The notes beneath the pieces were generated by a model. The model did not search any database, was not told the origin of the DNA, and saw only the letters and a program-made list of their open reading frames with translations. A program made the translations under genes and the position numbers. A stretch of 6,758 bases of DNA from Actinomycetes bacterium (GTDB lineage Bacteria; Actinomycetota; Actinomycetes; Actinomycetales; Cellulomonadaceae). Below are positions 1 to 6,758 of the stretch, one piece after another. Numbering within the stretch: position 1 is the stretch's first letter; each line of letters begins with the position of its first letter. Location: NCBI GenBank assembly GCA_023388235.1, contig JAEWGQ010000074.1:1-6758 (forward strand), given 5' to 3'.

Positions 1-36
1 CCACGCACACGGTGCTGGGGACGCCGCTGCAGGGCC
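1..36. repeat. 36-bp inverted copy of an internal msrA segment at the window edge
   Basis: Bases 1-36 are the exact reverse complement of 956-991, which lie inside msrA and encode part of [12 protein letters not shown]. The match stops at base 37 versus 955. It begins at base 1, so it may extend beyond the window. The inner edge contains the palindrome CTGCAG and lies where the HEAT reading frame encodes ALQR. Such a long exact match cannot be chance. The msrA copy is the functional one, because it completes a family-conserved motif, so the copy at the edge is the intruder. Confidence 0.9.
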
Positions 37-347
37 ATCGCCGCCGCCTCGCGCACCCGCCACAGCGGGTCGGCCGCGCGGGCGCGCAGCAGGGCGGCCA
101 GGTCGGCAGCGCCGGGGTCCGCGAGCACCAGCCGCCCCAGCGCCGCGGTCCCGCAGCTGCGCAGGTACTCGTCGGCGTCGTCGGCCAGCGCGCGGACCAG
201 CCCGGCGGGCGCGACGTCCGCGAACGCCTCCACCAGCTCGAGGTTCCCGCGCGGCCCGGGCAGCCCGGAGCGCTCCGTCAGGTAGTCGCGGACCTCGTCG
301 TCGGCCAGCGCGCGCAGCGCCTCCCGGTGCTCGTCACGTCGGCTCAC
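1..347 (-). CDS. HEAT-repeat domain protein, 3' end cut by window edge
   Basis: About 115 codons of a helical-repeat protein are visible, starting MSRRDEHREALRALADDEVR. It contains a GLPGPRGNLEL stretch (about residues 28-38), then alternating helices such as LVRALADDADEYLRSCGTAALGRL (50-73) and ADPLWRVREAAAMALQR (92-108), the ending typical of a HEAT/PBS-type repeat. Such repeats form protein-binding scaffolds; no catalytic residues are seen and no partner can be named. The GTG start at 345-347 has no Shine-Dalgarno sequence. TAGCGT lies 7 bases before it, which fits a leaderless transcript. The gene follows msrA on the same strand, but a strong hairpin lies between them. Oddity: bases 1-36, which encode the last visible residues, are an exact inverted copy of part of msrA (956-991). 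Residues after about R108 (RPQHRVRG) are therefore probably not the native C-terminus. Confidence 0.8.
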   Translation of the reverse strand, partial: MSRRDEHREALRALADDEVRDYLTERSGLPGPRGNLELVEAFADVAPAGLVRALADDADEYLRSCGTAALGRLVLADPGAADLAALLRARAADPLWRVREAAAMALQRRPQHRVR

Positions 348-354
348 GCCGTCG

Positions 355-360
355 ACGCTA
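355..360 (-). promoter_or_regulatory. -10 box (TAGCGT) for a leaderless HEAT-gene transcript
   Basis: On the minus strand TAGCGT fits the actinobacterial -10 pattern TANNNT. Seven bases separate it from the GTG at 347, so transcription would begin at or next to the start codon. No recognisable -35 element or ribosome binding site accompanies it. The box sits between the msrA hairpin and the gene, as expected if the gene has its own promoter. Confidence 0.5.
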
Positions 361-380
361 GCGGCCCGGCAGACCGCCGG

Positions 381-411
381 GACAGGGCCGTCCGGACGAG
401 ACGGCCCTGTC
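381..411 (-). terminator. Intrinsic terminator-like hairpin after msrA
   Basis: A perfect 12-bp stem (381-392 paired with 400-411, GACAGGGCCGTC and its complement) closes a 7-base loop. It starts 5 bases beyond the msrA stop codon. No run of T follows in the msrA direction, so it is a U-tract-less hairpin of the kind common in high-GC actinobacteria. It probably ends the msrA transcript before the HEAT gene promoter. Confidence 0.75.
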
Positions 412-416
412 GCGCG

Positions 417-1085
417 TCAGGCGTCGAGCGGGCGCGGGCAGGACACGCCGGTGCCGCCGAGGCCGCAGTACCCGTCCGGGTTCTTGGCGAGGTACTGCTG
501 GTGGTAGCCCTCGGCGTAGTAGTACGGGCCGGCCTCCGCGGCCGGGCGCACCTCCGTGGTGATCTCGCCGTACCCCGCGCGGGTCAGCCGCTCCTGGTAC
601 GCCGCGAGCGTCTCGCGCGCCGCGGCCTCCTGCTCCGGCGTCGTCGGGTACACGGCGGACCGGTACTGGGTGCCGACGTCGTTGCCCTGCCGGTAGCCCT
701 GCGTCGGGTCGTGCGACTCCCAGAACGCGCGCAGCAGGTCGGCGTCCGGCAGCACCGCCGGGTCGTAGGCGACCTGCACCATCTCGGCGTGCCCGGTCAG
801 GCCGGTGCACACCTCCTCGTACGTCGGGTACGGGGTGAAGCCGCCCTGGTAGCCGACCGAGGTCGCCACGACGCCCGGCAGCTGCCAGAACGCGCGCTCC
901 GCGCCCCAGAAGCAGCCGAGGCCCAGCGTGATCGTGCGGGTGCCCTCCGGCCACGGGCCCTGCAGCGGCGTCCCCAGCACCGTGTGCGTGGCGGGGACGG
1001 TGTACGCGTAGCCCTCGCGGCCCCGCAGCGCGCGCGACGGGTCGACCATCGTCGACCTGAGGGCGGATCCGAACAGCCAGCTCAT
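417..1085 (-). CDS. msrA: Peptide-methionine (S)-S-oxide reductase MsrA
   Basis: MsrA reduces the S epimer of methionine sulfoxide in proteins and as free amino acid back to methionine, in the cytoplasm. The 222-residue product has the family signature GCFWGAE with catalytic Cys58, the methionine-pocket GHAE (Glu101), and NDVGTQYRS with Asp137 and Tyr142. Two C-terminal cysteines (C207 in GYCG, C216 in VSCP) are spaced like the resolving Cys198 and Cys206 of E. coli MsrA, so this is the three-cysteine type, recycled by thioredoxin or possibly mycoredoxin/mycothiol. An extra cysteine, C93, is also present. The N-terminal [10 protein letters not shown] and [15 protein letters not shown] segments are usual for the long bacterial form. 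The ATG start is preceded by GGAAGGGAG (1092-1100) at a 6-base gap. It is divergent from metB, and a hairpin follows its stop. Bases 956-991 recur inverted at 1-36. Confidence 0.97.
   Translation of the reverse strand: MSWLFGSALRSTMVDPSRALRGREGYAYTVPATHTVLGTPLQGPWPEGTRTITLGLGCFWGAERAFWQLPGVVATSVGYQGGFTPYPTYEEVCTGLTGHAEMVQVAYDPAVLPDADLLRAFWESHDPTQGYRQGNDVGTQYRSAVYPTTPEQEAAARETLAAYQERLTRAGYGEITTEVRPAAEAGPYYYAEGYHQQYLAKNPDGYCGLGGTGVSCPRPLDA
956..991. repeat. Partner arm of the 36-bp inverted repeat, inside msrA
   Basis: This arm is the native position. In the msrA reading direction it encodes the conserved stretch just before the GCFWGAE active site. It pairs with bases 1-36 across about 920 bases that hold the rest of the msrA 3' part and the whole visible HEAT gene. 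Confidence 0.9.
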
Positions 1086-1091
1086 GGGTGT

Positions 1092-1100
1092 CTCCCTTCC
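1092..1100 (-). promoter_or_regulatory. Ribosome binding site of msrA
   Basis: GGAAGGGAG on the minus strand lies 6 bases before the ATG at 1085. It fixes this start over upstream in-frame alternatives. It is the purine-rich leader expected for a leadered message, unlike the neighbouring metB and HEAT genes, which lack one. Confidence 0.7.
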
Positions 1101-1229
1101 TCGGCTCCGACGCTCTCAACCCGGGGGCGGTCGCCGGTGTTCCCGGCGGCCCGGGCGGCCGGCCCGCGGGGCGACGGGGCGGCCGGCCGGGGTGGTCGCG
1201 TCCGGCTGCCGCCGCCGACGGGCACGCTC

Positions 1230-1235
1230 TAGCCT
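1230..1235 (+). promoter_or_regulatory. -10 box (TAGCCT) for a leaderless metB operon transcript
   Basis: TAGCCT matches TANNNT and stands 6 bases before the GTG at 1242. No Shine-Dalgarno sequence is present, so the transcript probably starts at the G of the start codon. That leaves no 5' untranslated region, so a SAM riboswitch or other leader-based control of this methionine gene is not possible from this promoter. No clear -35 is seen; CTGCCG at 1206-1211 (18-base spacer) is only a weak candidate. Confidence 0.55.
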
Positions 1236-1241
1236 GGGGTC

Positions 1242-2491
<1,250 letters not shown>

Positions 2492-2495
<4 letters not shown>

Positions 2496-3757
2496 GCACG
2501 CCGGGCGGGGGCTGGCGGGCACGGGCCCGCGCCCGCACCGGGGCGGCCGCCGCCACGCCGCCGGCGCGCCCGCTGCACGAGGGCGAGCTGAGCACCGGCG
2601 CCACGCCGCGCGGGTGGTCCGCCGAGCAGTCGGTGTCGCCCGCCGTGCGGGCGGCCGCCGCGTGGTCCTGGCGGCTCCTGCTGATCGTCGCGGCGTCGGC
2701 GGCCGGGCTGTGGGTGATCGGCTACTTCAAGGTCATCGTCGTGTCCGTCGCGGTCGCGCTGCTGCTGTCGGTGCTGCTGGCCCCGGTCGCGCGCTGGCTG
2801 CGGCGCGTGCTCCGGTTCCCCCGGGGCGCGGCGGCGATCACGTCGGTGCTGCTCATGCTCGCGGTCGTCGGCGGGCTCGTGGTGCTGGCCGGGCGGTCCA
2901 TCGCCGGCGGGTTCGGCGACCTGTCGGACCAGGCGTCGAAGGGCGTGGACGAGGCGCTCGCGTGGCTGTCGGACGGCCCGCTGAACGTGAGCACCGACCA
3001 GCTCGACCAGCTCATCGGCCAGGCCCGCGACCAGCTCGGCAAGAACGCGGACACGCTGCTGTCCGGCGCGCTGTCCGTGACCACCACCGTCGGCCACGTC
3101 GCCGCGGGCGCGCTCATCGCGCTGTTCTGCACGTTCTTCTTCCTGCTGGACGGCCGCACCATCTGGACGTGGCTGGTCGGCCTGCTGCCGCTGTCCGTGC
3201 GCGAGCGCGTGCACCAGGCGGGGCGGCGCGGCATCGTGACGCTCTCGGCGTACACCCGCACGCAGATCCTCGTGGCCCTCGTGGACGCCACCGGCATCGG
3301 GCTCGGCGCGGCGATCCTCGGCGTGCCGCTCGCCGTGCCCCTGGCGACGCTGGTCTTCGTCGGCTCGTTCATCCCGATCGTCGGCGCCATCGCCACGGGC
3401 GTCGTGGCCGTCCTCGTGGCCCTCGTCGCCAAGGGCTGGGTCGTGGCGCTCATCATGCTCGGCGTCGTGCTGCTGGTGCAGCAGGTCGAGGGGCACCTGC
3501 TCCAGCCGCTGCTCATGGGCCACGCCGTGTCGCTGCACCCCGTCGCCGTGCTGCTCGTGGTGGCCGCGGGGTCGCTGGCGGCGGGCATCGTCGGCGCGCT
3601 GTTCGCGGTGCCGATCGCCGCCGTCCTCAACACCGTGGTCCTCTACCTGCACGGGCACGACAAGTTCCCGGACCTGGGCACGGACGACCACGTCGCGCTG
3701 CGCCCACCGGGCTTGTTCTCCCGGCGTGGTGCCGGGGGCGCCGACGCGCGCGGGTGA
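2492..3757 (+). CDS. AI-2E family (PerM/UPF0118) membrane transporter
   Basis: The product has 421 residues. About 60 cytoplasmic, Arg/Ala/Pro-rich residues come first. Hydrophobic segments follow at about 62-77, 80-98 and 113-135, then a polar stretch (about 137-200) rich in Asp and Gln, then segments at about 203-220, 258-282, 284-310, 314-331 and 351-385. Family hallmarks are FIPIVGAIATGV (293-304) and VEGHLLQPLLMGHAVSLHP (332-350). Family members have been linked to AI-2 export (TqsA) and to Na+(Li+)/H+ antiport, so the substrate cannot be assigned here. The GTG start overlaps the metB stop as GTGA, implying translational coupling; there is no clear Shine-Dalgarno sequence. An alternative in-frame GTG just before SPAVRAAAAW would remove the first 48 or so residues. 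The stop is followed within 10 bases by ilvA, so the gene sits inside an amino-acid operon. Confidence 0.9.
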
Positions 3758-3760
3758 GGA
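3756..3760 (+). promoter_or_regulatory. Ribosome binding site of ilvA (GAGGA)
   Basis: GAGGA overlaps the stop codon of the upstream transporter gene and stands 7 bases before the GTG at 3768. It decides the start. The upstream in-frame GTG at 3726 would overlap the transporter by 32 bases and lacks such a site. Confidence 0.7.
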
Positions 3761-3767
3761 TACGCAC

Positions 3768-4973
3768 GTGACCTTCCTCGACGACGCCCGGGCTGCCGCG
3801 CGCCTGCTGACCGGCGTGGCGACCCGCACCCCCGTGGAGACCTCGCGGGCCCTGTCCCAGATCGCCGGGACCCCCGTGCTGCTCAAGTGCGAGAACCTGC
3901 AGCGCGCGGGCTCGTTCAAGATCCGCGGCGCGTACGTGCGGATGTCCCGGCTGTCCCCGCAGGAGCAGGCCCTCGGCGTCGTCGCGGCCAGCGCCGGGAA
4001 CCATGCGCAGGGCGTCGCGCTCGCGGCGCAGCTGCTCGGGATCGACGCGGTCGTCTACATGCCCGTCGACGCCGCCCTGCCGAAGGTCGCCGCCACCAAG
4101 GAGTACGGCGCGGAGGTGCGCCTGCACGGGCACGGCGTCGACGAGGCCCTGGTCGCGGCCCGCGCCGAGGCCGAGCGCACCGGGCGGGTGCTGATCCACC
4201 CCTTCGACCACGAGGACATCGTCGCGGGCCAGGGGACGCTGGCGCTCGAGATCCTCGAGCAGGTGCCCGACGTCCGCACCATCGTCGTGCCGCTCGGCGG
4301 TGGCGGGCTCGCCGCGGGCATCCAGGCCGTGGTCGCCGAGGCGGCGCCGCACGTGCGGGTGATCGGGGTGCAGGCGGCGCGCGCCGCGGCCTACCCGGCG
4401 TCGCTGGTCGCCGGCGAGCCGGTCACCGCGGGCGAGCTGCACACGATGGCCGACGGCATCGCGGTCGGCACCCCCGGCCGCGTGCCGTTCGAGGTGCTGC
4501 GCCGGCACGCCTGCGAGGTGCGCACGGTCTCCGAGGAGGACCTGTCCCGCGCCCTGCTGCTCGTCGCCGAGCGCGCCAAGCTCCTGGTCGAGCCCTCCGG
4601 GGCCGCCGGGGTGGCCGCGGTGATGGCCGCCGGGGCGGGCGACCTCGAGGGCCCGGTCGTGGTGCTGCTGTCCGGCGGCAACATCGACCCCCTCGTGCTG
4701 CTGCGCGTGGTCCGGCACGGGCTCGCCGTGTCCGGCCGGTACCTGCAGCTGCGGGTGCGGGTCACGGACACCCCGGGCGCGCTGGCGGACCTGCTGCGCG
4801 AGCTCGCGGGCGCGGGCGGCAACGTCATGCACGTGTCGCACGTCCGCACCGGCGTGGACCTGGAGATCGACGAGGTCGAGATCGAGGTCCAGGTCGAGAC
4901 GAAGGGCCCGGAGCACTGCGCGCGGCTGCTCCAGGCGCTTCGCGACGCCGGCTTCCGCCTCGCCGAGCACTGA
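3768..4973 (+). CDS. ilvA: Threonine ammonia-lyase, medium form with one C-terminal ACT domain
   Basis: It deaminates threonine to 2-oxobutyrate and ammonia, the first step toward isoleucine. This is a fold-type II PLP enzyme of 401 residues. CENLQRAGSFKIRGA carries the Schiff-base Lys51. SAGNHAQG (75-82) and the phosphate-binding loop PLGGGG (175-180) follow, and SGGN (302-305) caps the PLP pyridine side. Residues about 326-400 (YLQLRVRVTDTPGALADLLRELAGAGGNV...) form a single ACT domain. This is the roughly 400-residue class, not the longer E. coli biosynthetic IlvA with two ACT-like units. Feedback control through the ACT domain is likely, but the effector cannot be read from sequence. The GTG start follows the GAGGA site. 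It is the last gene of the metB-transporter-ilvA block and ends just before a strong terminator. A catabolic (TdcB-like) role is possible but less likely beside metB. Confidence 0.94.
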   Translation: MTFLDDARAAARLLTGVATRTPVETSRALSQIAGTPVLLKCENLQRAGSFKIRGAYVRMSRLSPQEQALGVVAASAGNHAQGVALAAQLLGIDAVVYMPVDAALPKVAATKEYGAEVRLHGHGVDEALVAARAEAERTGRVLIHPFDHEDIVAGQGTLALEILEQVPDVRTIVVPLGGGGLAAGIQAVVAEAAPHVRVIGVQAARAAAYPASLVAGEPVTAGELHTMADGIAVGTPGRVPFEVLRRHACEVRTVSEEDLSRALLLVAERAKLLVEPSGAAGVAAVMAAGAGDLEGPVVVLLSGGNIDPLVLLRVVRHGLAVSGRYLQLRVRVTDTPGALADLLRELAGAGGNVMHVSHVRTGVDLEIDEVEIEVQVETKGPEHCARLLQALRDAGFRLAEH

Positions 4974-4995
4974 CCCGCACCACCCGGCACGGCGA

Positions 4996-5023
4996 AGGGC
5001 CCCGTCCGCGCGGACGGGGCCCT
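4996..5023. terminator. Bidirectional terminator between ilvA and greA
   Basis: A perfect 28-base palindrome (13-bp arms 4996-5008 and 5011-5023, core AGGGCCCCGTCCG) sits 22 bases past the ilvA stop and 19 bases past the greA stop. Because it is symmetric it can fold in either transcript, suiting these convergent genes. No U tract is seen on either side. The CG centre means the real RNA loop opens to at least 4 bases. Confidence 0.85.
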
Positions 5024-5042
5024 GCGGCGCGTGGGGGAGGGC

Positions 5043-5531
5043 TCAGCCCTCGAACGGCTTCGCGGCCTTGATCTCCACGGGGATCTCCCGGCCGTTCGGC
5101 GCGGTGTAGGCGACCGTGTCGCCGACCTTGCGGCCGTTGATCGAGGAGCCGAGCGGCGACGTCGGCGAGAACACCTCGATGTCGGCGGTGCCCGCGATCT
5201 CGCGCGAACCGAGCAGGAACGTCATCTCGTCGCCCGCGACGACGGCCGTCACGACCATGCCGGGCTCGACGACACCGTCGTCCGGCGGCGTGCCGATCTG
5301 GACGTTGCGCAGCTTCTCCTTGAGCTCGCGGATGCGGGCCTCCTGCTTGGCCTGCTCCTCGCGGGCGGCGTGGTAGCCGCCGTTCTCCTTGAGGTCGCCC
5401 TCGTCGCGCGCGGCGGCGATGCGCTCGGTGACCTCGGCGCGCCCCGGGCCCTCGAGGTGCTCGAGCTCCGCCTTCAGGCGGTCGTACGCCTCCTGGGTCA
5501 GCCAGGTGGCGGCCTGCGTCGTGTCGGTCAC
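5043..5531 (-). CDS. greA: Transcription elongation factor GreA
   Basis: GreA enters the secondary channel of backtracked RNA polymerase and stimulates cleavage of the displaced RNA 3' end, freeing stalled complexes. The 162-residue product has the family length and layout. An N-terminal antiparallel coiled coil spans about 12-78, with the conserved tip ARDEGDLKENGGYHAAREEQ; Asp46 and Glu49 correspond to E. coli Asp41 and Glu44 that position the metal. An FKBP-like C-terminal domain spans about 88-160, including VFSPTSPLGSSINGRKVGDTV and a final AKPFEG. GGY in place of the usual AEY after KEN is the actinobacterial form. The GTG start has a strong site GGAAGGAG 5 bases upstream. Extending the frame to an ATG at 5717 would add 62 residues with no family counterpart, so it was not used. 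It is convergent with ilvA and lies downstream of DUF4307 behind a hairpin. Confidence 0.96.
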   Translation of the reverse strand: MTDTTQAATWLTQEAYDRLKAELEHLEGPGRAEVTERIAAARDEGDLKENGGYHAAREEQAKQEARIRELKEKLRNVQIGTPPDDGVVEPGMVVTAVVAGDEMTFLLGSREIAGTADIEVFSPTSPLGSSINGRKVGDTVAYTAPNGREIPVEIKAAKPFEG

Positions 5532-5536
5532 GTCCA

Positions 5537-5544
5537 CTCCTTCC
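5537..5544 (-). promoter_or_regulatory. Ribosome binding site of greA (GGAAGGAG)
   Basis: This near-consensus site lies 5 bases before the GTG at 5531 and settles the start in a frame that stays open for another 186 bases upstream. Confidence 0.8.
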
Positions 5545-5581
5545 CTGCGTGTGTCGCACCCCCGTCGGAGGCGTACCACGT

Positions 5582-5598
5582 TCTCGTCGGCCCCGGCC
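5582..5598. repeat. 17-bp direct repeat, copy in the greA leader
   Basis: TCTCGTCGGCCCCGGCC occurs here and again at 6232-6248, in the same orientation and both times in a non-coding gap. Copies differ immediately outside this core. It could be a shared binding site or a compositional coincidence in GC-rich DNA. Confidence 0.5.
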
Positions 5599-5712
5599 AG
5601 GCGTGCGCGGACTCGCGGGAGCGTGGAACGGGTGTCCGCCGTGTCCCTCGCGGTCGCGTCGGCCTGCGGTGACGTCGGGCGACATCGGACCGGGGCGGCG
5701 TATGAATCGGCA

Positions 5713-5718
5713 AGCATA
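5713..5718 (-). promoter_or_regulatory. Candidate -10 box (TATGCT) for greA
   Basis: TATGCT on the minus strand fits TANNNT (4 of 6 to TATAAT) in one of the few AT-rich patches, just past the hairpin that follows DUF4307. No matching -35 is visible at 16-19 bases. If used, greA would have a leader of about 170 bases (to 5532). Apart from the ribosome binding site, that leader holds only one short imperfect hairpin (GATGTC/GACGTC) and a copy of a 17-base repeat. Confidence 0.35.
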
Positions 5719-5725
5719 GCAACGT

Positions 5726-5743
5726 CCCCGCGTCGGCGCGGGG
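5726..5743 (-). terminator. Hairpin after the DUF4307 gene
   Basis: A 7-bp all-GC stem (5726-5732 with 5737-5743, CCCCGCG and complement) closes a 4-base loop 14 bases past the DUF4307 stop. The following minus-strand bases (ACGTTGCTATG) are the most T-containing nearby but not a true T run. It probably separates the DUF4307 transcript from greA. Confidence 0.55.
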
Positions 5744-5757
5744 ATTGCGCGGGCGGG

Positions 5758-6165
5758 TCAGGCGGGCTCGCAGGACAGGACGACCGCGGTCACGGCCTCC
5801 TGCGCGGTCGGGATGGTGGCGGTGACCCGCTGCGTGCGGGTCGCGGCGGGCCCGACCTCGACGGACTGCACGCCGACCTCGGCGAAGCGCTCGGACATCG
5901 CCTGCACCCGGCAGGTCACGGTCGCGTCCGGGTCCTTCGTGACGTCGAAGGTGATCGCGGTGGCGGTGGGGCCGTCGACGCGGAACCCGACCTCGTCCCA
6001 GGTGACCGGCTTGCCGGCCTGGCCGAGGGCGATCCAGACGACCAGCGCCAGGCCGGCGACCGCGAGCACGACGAGCCCCGCGAGGGCGGCGCGACGCCGG
6101 CCGCGCGTGGGGGTGCGGCCGTAGCGGCCGGCGGGCGGGGCCGCGGCGGTCGGTTCTGCGGTCAC
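5758..6165 (-). CDS. DUF4307 family single-pass membrane protein
   Basis: This is a 135-residue protein of no assigned function. A short Ala/Pro then Arg-rich cytoplasmic N-terminus ([13 protein letters not shown], to about 26) leads into one transmembrane segment (about 27-48, [21 protein letters not shown]). A small beta-rich domain follows ([48 protein letters not shown]...), ending LSCEPA. By the positive-inside rule the C-terminal domain should be outside the membrane. Its two cysteines, C85 and C132, could then form a disulfide. The CRVQA motif and the position next to mca and greA match the mycobacterial Rv1081c family. The GTG start is preceded by AGGAG (6172-6176) at 6 bases. It is divergent from mca with a 115-base gap. 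The family name is confident; any role in redox or mycothiol biology is only suggested by position. Confidence 0.85.
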   Translation of the reverse strand: MTAEPTAAAPPAGRYGRTPTRGRRRAALAGLVVLAVAGLALVVWIALGQAGKPVTWDEVGFRVDGPTATAITFDVTKDPDATVTCRVQAMSERFAEVGVQSVEVGPAATRTQRVTATIPTAQEAVTAVVLSCEPA

Positions 6166-6280
6166 GCGCTGCTCCTGCAGGTCGGCGGGCGCCCGTGGCG
6201 CGCCCGGGGGGTCGGGTGAGCGATCATTGTCTCTCGTCGGCCCCGGCCGGCGTCGAACGCGGAAGGACGACGGGAGAACC
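6166..6280. promoter_or_regulatory. Divergent promoter region of DUF4307 and mca
   Basis: This 115-base gap must hold promoters for both divergent genes. The only AT-richer patch is about 6221-6235. On the minus strand it reads GACAAT (6226-6231, 4 of 6 to TATAAT), a possible -10 for DUF4307 with a leader near 55 bases. No convincing -10 is seen for mca on the plus strand. It also contains AGGAG (6172-6176) for DUF4307 and GGGAG (6272-6276) for mca. Confidence 0.35.
6232..6248. repeat. 17-bp direct repeat, copy between DUF4307 and mca
   Basis: This is the second exact copy of the core found at 5582-5598, located about 32 bases before the mca start. It falls in the divergent promoter region. 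Confidence 0.5.
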
Positions 6281-6758
6281 GTGACCGAACAGCTGCGCCT
6301 CATGGCCGTGCACGCCCACCCGGACGACGAGTCCAGCAAGGGCGCCGCGACGACCGCCCGGTACGCGGCCGAGGGCGTCGACGTCCTCGTGGTCACGTGC
6401 ACCGGCGGCGAGCGCGGCGACGTGCTCAACCCGCACCACCCGCCCGTCGAGGGCGGCATCGAGGGGATGCGCGCCGTCCGCCGCACCGAGATGGCGGCCG
6501 CCGCCGCGGCCCTGGGCGTGCGCCAGCACTGGCTCGGGTTCGTGGACTCCGGCCTGCCGGAGGGCGACCCGCTGCCGCCGCTGCCCGAGGGGTGCTTCGC
6601 GCTGCTCCCGCTGGAGGAGGCCGCCCGCCCCCTGGTCGAGCTGGTCCGCGAGTTCCGGCCGCACGTCATCACGACGTACGACCCCACCGGCGGCTACCCG
6701 CACCCCGACCACATCATGTGCCACCGGGTGTCGTTCGAGGCGTTCCACGCGGCCGGCG
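6281..6758 (+). CDS. mca: Mycothiol S-conjugate amidase Mca, 3' end cut by window edge
   Basis: Mca is a zinc amidase that splits mycothiol S-conjugates of toxins and antibiotics into an exportable mercapturic acid and GlcN-Ins, which is recycled to mycothiol. The first 159 residues are visible. [17 protein letters not shown] carries the metal site His13/Asp16 with catalytic Asp15. [15 protein letters not shown] (40-54) and [12 protein letters not shown] (137-148) follow, and in the latter His144 is the expected third zinc ligand and His141 the accompanying histidine, by analogy with MshB. The [19 protein letters not shown] and ERGDVLNP wording favours Mca over the paralogous deacetylase MshB. 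The GTG start has GGGAG 4 bases upstream. About 45 percent of the usual near-290-residue protein lies beyond the edge. It is the best evidence in the window for a mycothiol-producing actinobacterium. Confidence 0.93.
   Translation, partial: MTEQLRLMAVHAHPDDESSKGAATTARYAAEGVDVLVVTCTGGERGDVLNPHHPPVEGGIEGMRAVRRTEMAAAAAALGVRQHWLGFVDSGLPEGDPLPPLPEGCFALLPLEEAARPLVELVREFRPHVITTYDPTGGYPHPDHIMCHRVSFEAFHAAG

Noticed and set aside
1..991. Phase-variable invertible segment bounded by the 36-bp inverted repeats
   Set aside because: No recombinase gene is present, one arm sits exactly at the window edge, and inversion would not create an obvious alternative gene product. A contig-end chimera explains it more simply.
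12..1232. Long plus-strand open frame across the HEAT and msrA genes
   Set aside because: It is antisense to two recognisable genes, its product is low-complexity Arg/Ala/Gly-rich, and its start lies in the inverted repeat at the window edge.
1086..1241. SAM riboswitch or other structured leader before metB
   Set aside because: The gap has no recognisable riboswitch core, and the promoter box is only six bases from the start codon.
3726..3767. Earlier GTG start for ilvA
   Set aside because: It would overlap the transporter gene and adds residues with no family counterpart. GAGGA correctly precedes the GTG at 3768.
5532..5717. 62-residue N-terminal extension of GreA from an ATG at 5717
   Set aside because: GreA proteins begin about ten residues before the coiled coil, a strong ribosome binding site precedes the GTG at 5531, and the ATG overlaps the candidate -10 box.
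5528..5722. 64-codon leader peptide overlapping the greA start by GTGA
   Set aside because: It starts with TTG, lacks a ribosome binding site and has shadow-like composition. The overlap is expected by chance because every gene here starts (A/G)TGA.
5758..6687. 309-residue version of the DUF4307 gene
   Set aside because: The upstream half is antisense to mca, and the AGGAG-preceded GTG at 6165 gives the normal family length.

Overview
The window is very GC-rich (roughly three quarters G+C by eye) and tightly packed. It carries eight protein genes, six complete and one cut by each edge. The organism is almost certainly a mycothiol-making actinobacterium. The last gene encodes mycothiol S-conjugate amidase (Mca), a DUF4307 protein is present, and the metB / greA / DUF4307 / mca order matches Mycobacterium tuberculosis Rv1079 to Rv1082. 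The closest feel is a Micrococcales such as Cellulomonas, but that is inference from protein style, not a measured placement.

Layout. On the minus strand, a HEAT-repeat protein gene (1-347) runs off the left edge and is preceded by msrA (417-1085). A strong hairpin lies between them. msrA is divergent from a three-gene plus-strand block: metB-type cystathionine gamma-synthase (1242-2495), an AI-2E/PerM-family membrane protein (2492-3757) and threonine ammonia-lyase ilvA (3768-4973). The first two overlap by 4 bases and the third follows after 10, so they look like one operon. A perfect 28-base palindrome separates ilvA from the convergent greA (5043-5531, minus). Upstream of greA lies a DUF4307 membrane protein (5758-6165, minus), which has its own hairpin after its stop. 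mca (6281 to the right edge, plus) diverges from it.

How the genes fit together. The left and centre concern methionine and 2-oxobutyrate. MsrA repairs oxidised methionine, MetB makes cystathionine on the way to methionine, and IlvA makes 2-oxobutyrate for isoleucine. The membrane protein between metB and ilvA has no assigned substrate. The right end holds the transcription elongation factor GreA, an unassigned membrane protein and a mycothiol detoxification enzyme.

Two start-site patterns stand out. All eight start codons read (A/G)TGA and are followed by a Ser or Thr codon. Two genes, HEAT and metB, carry a TANNNT box 6-7 bases before a GTG, the arrangement of leaderless transcripts. No mobile element, CRISPR array, tRNA or rRNA gene was seen. 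I did not find a convincing new multi-gene system. The most anomalous signal is an exact 36-base inverted copy of an internal msrA segment at bases 1-36. It most likely marks an assembly or amplification chimera at a contig end, so the last residues of the HEAT protein should not be trusted.
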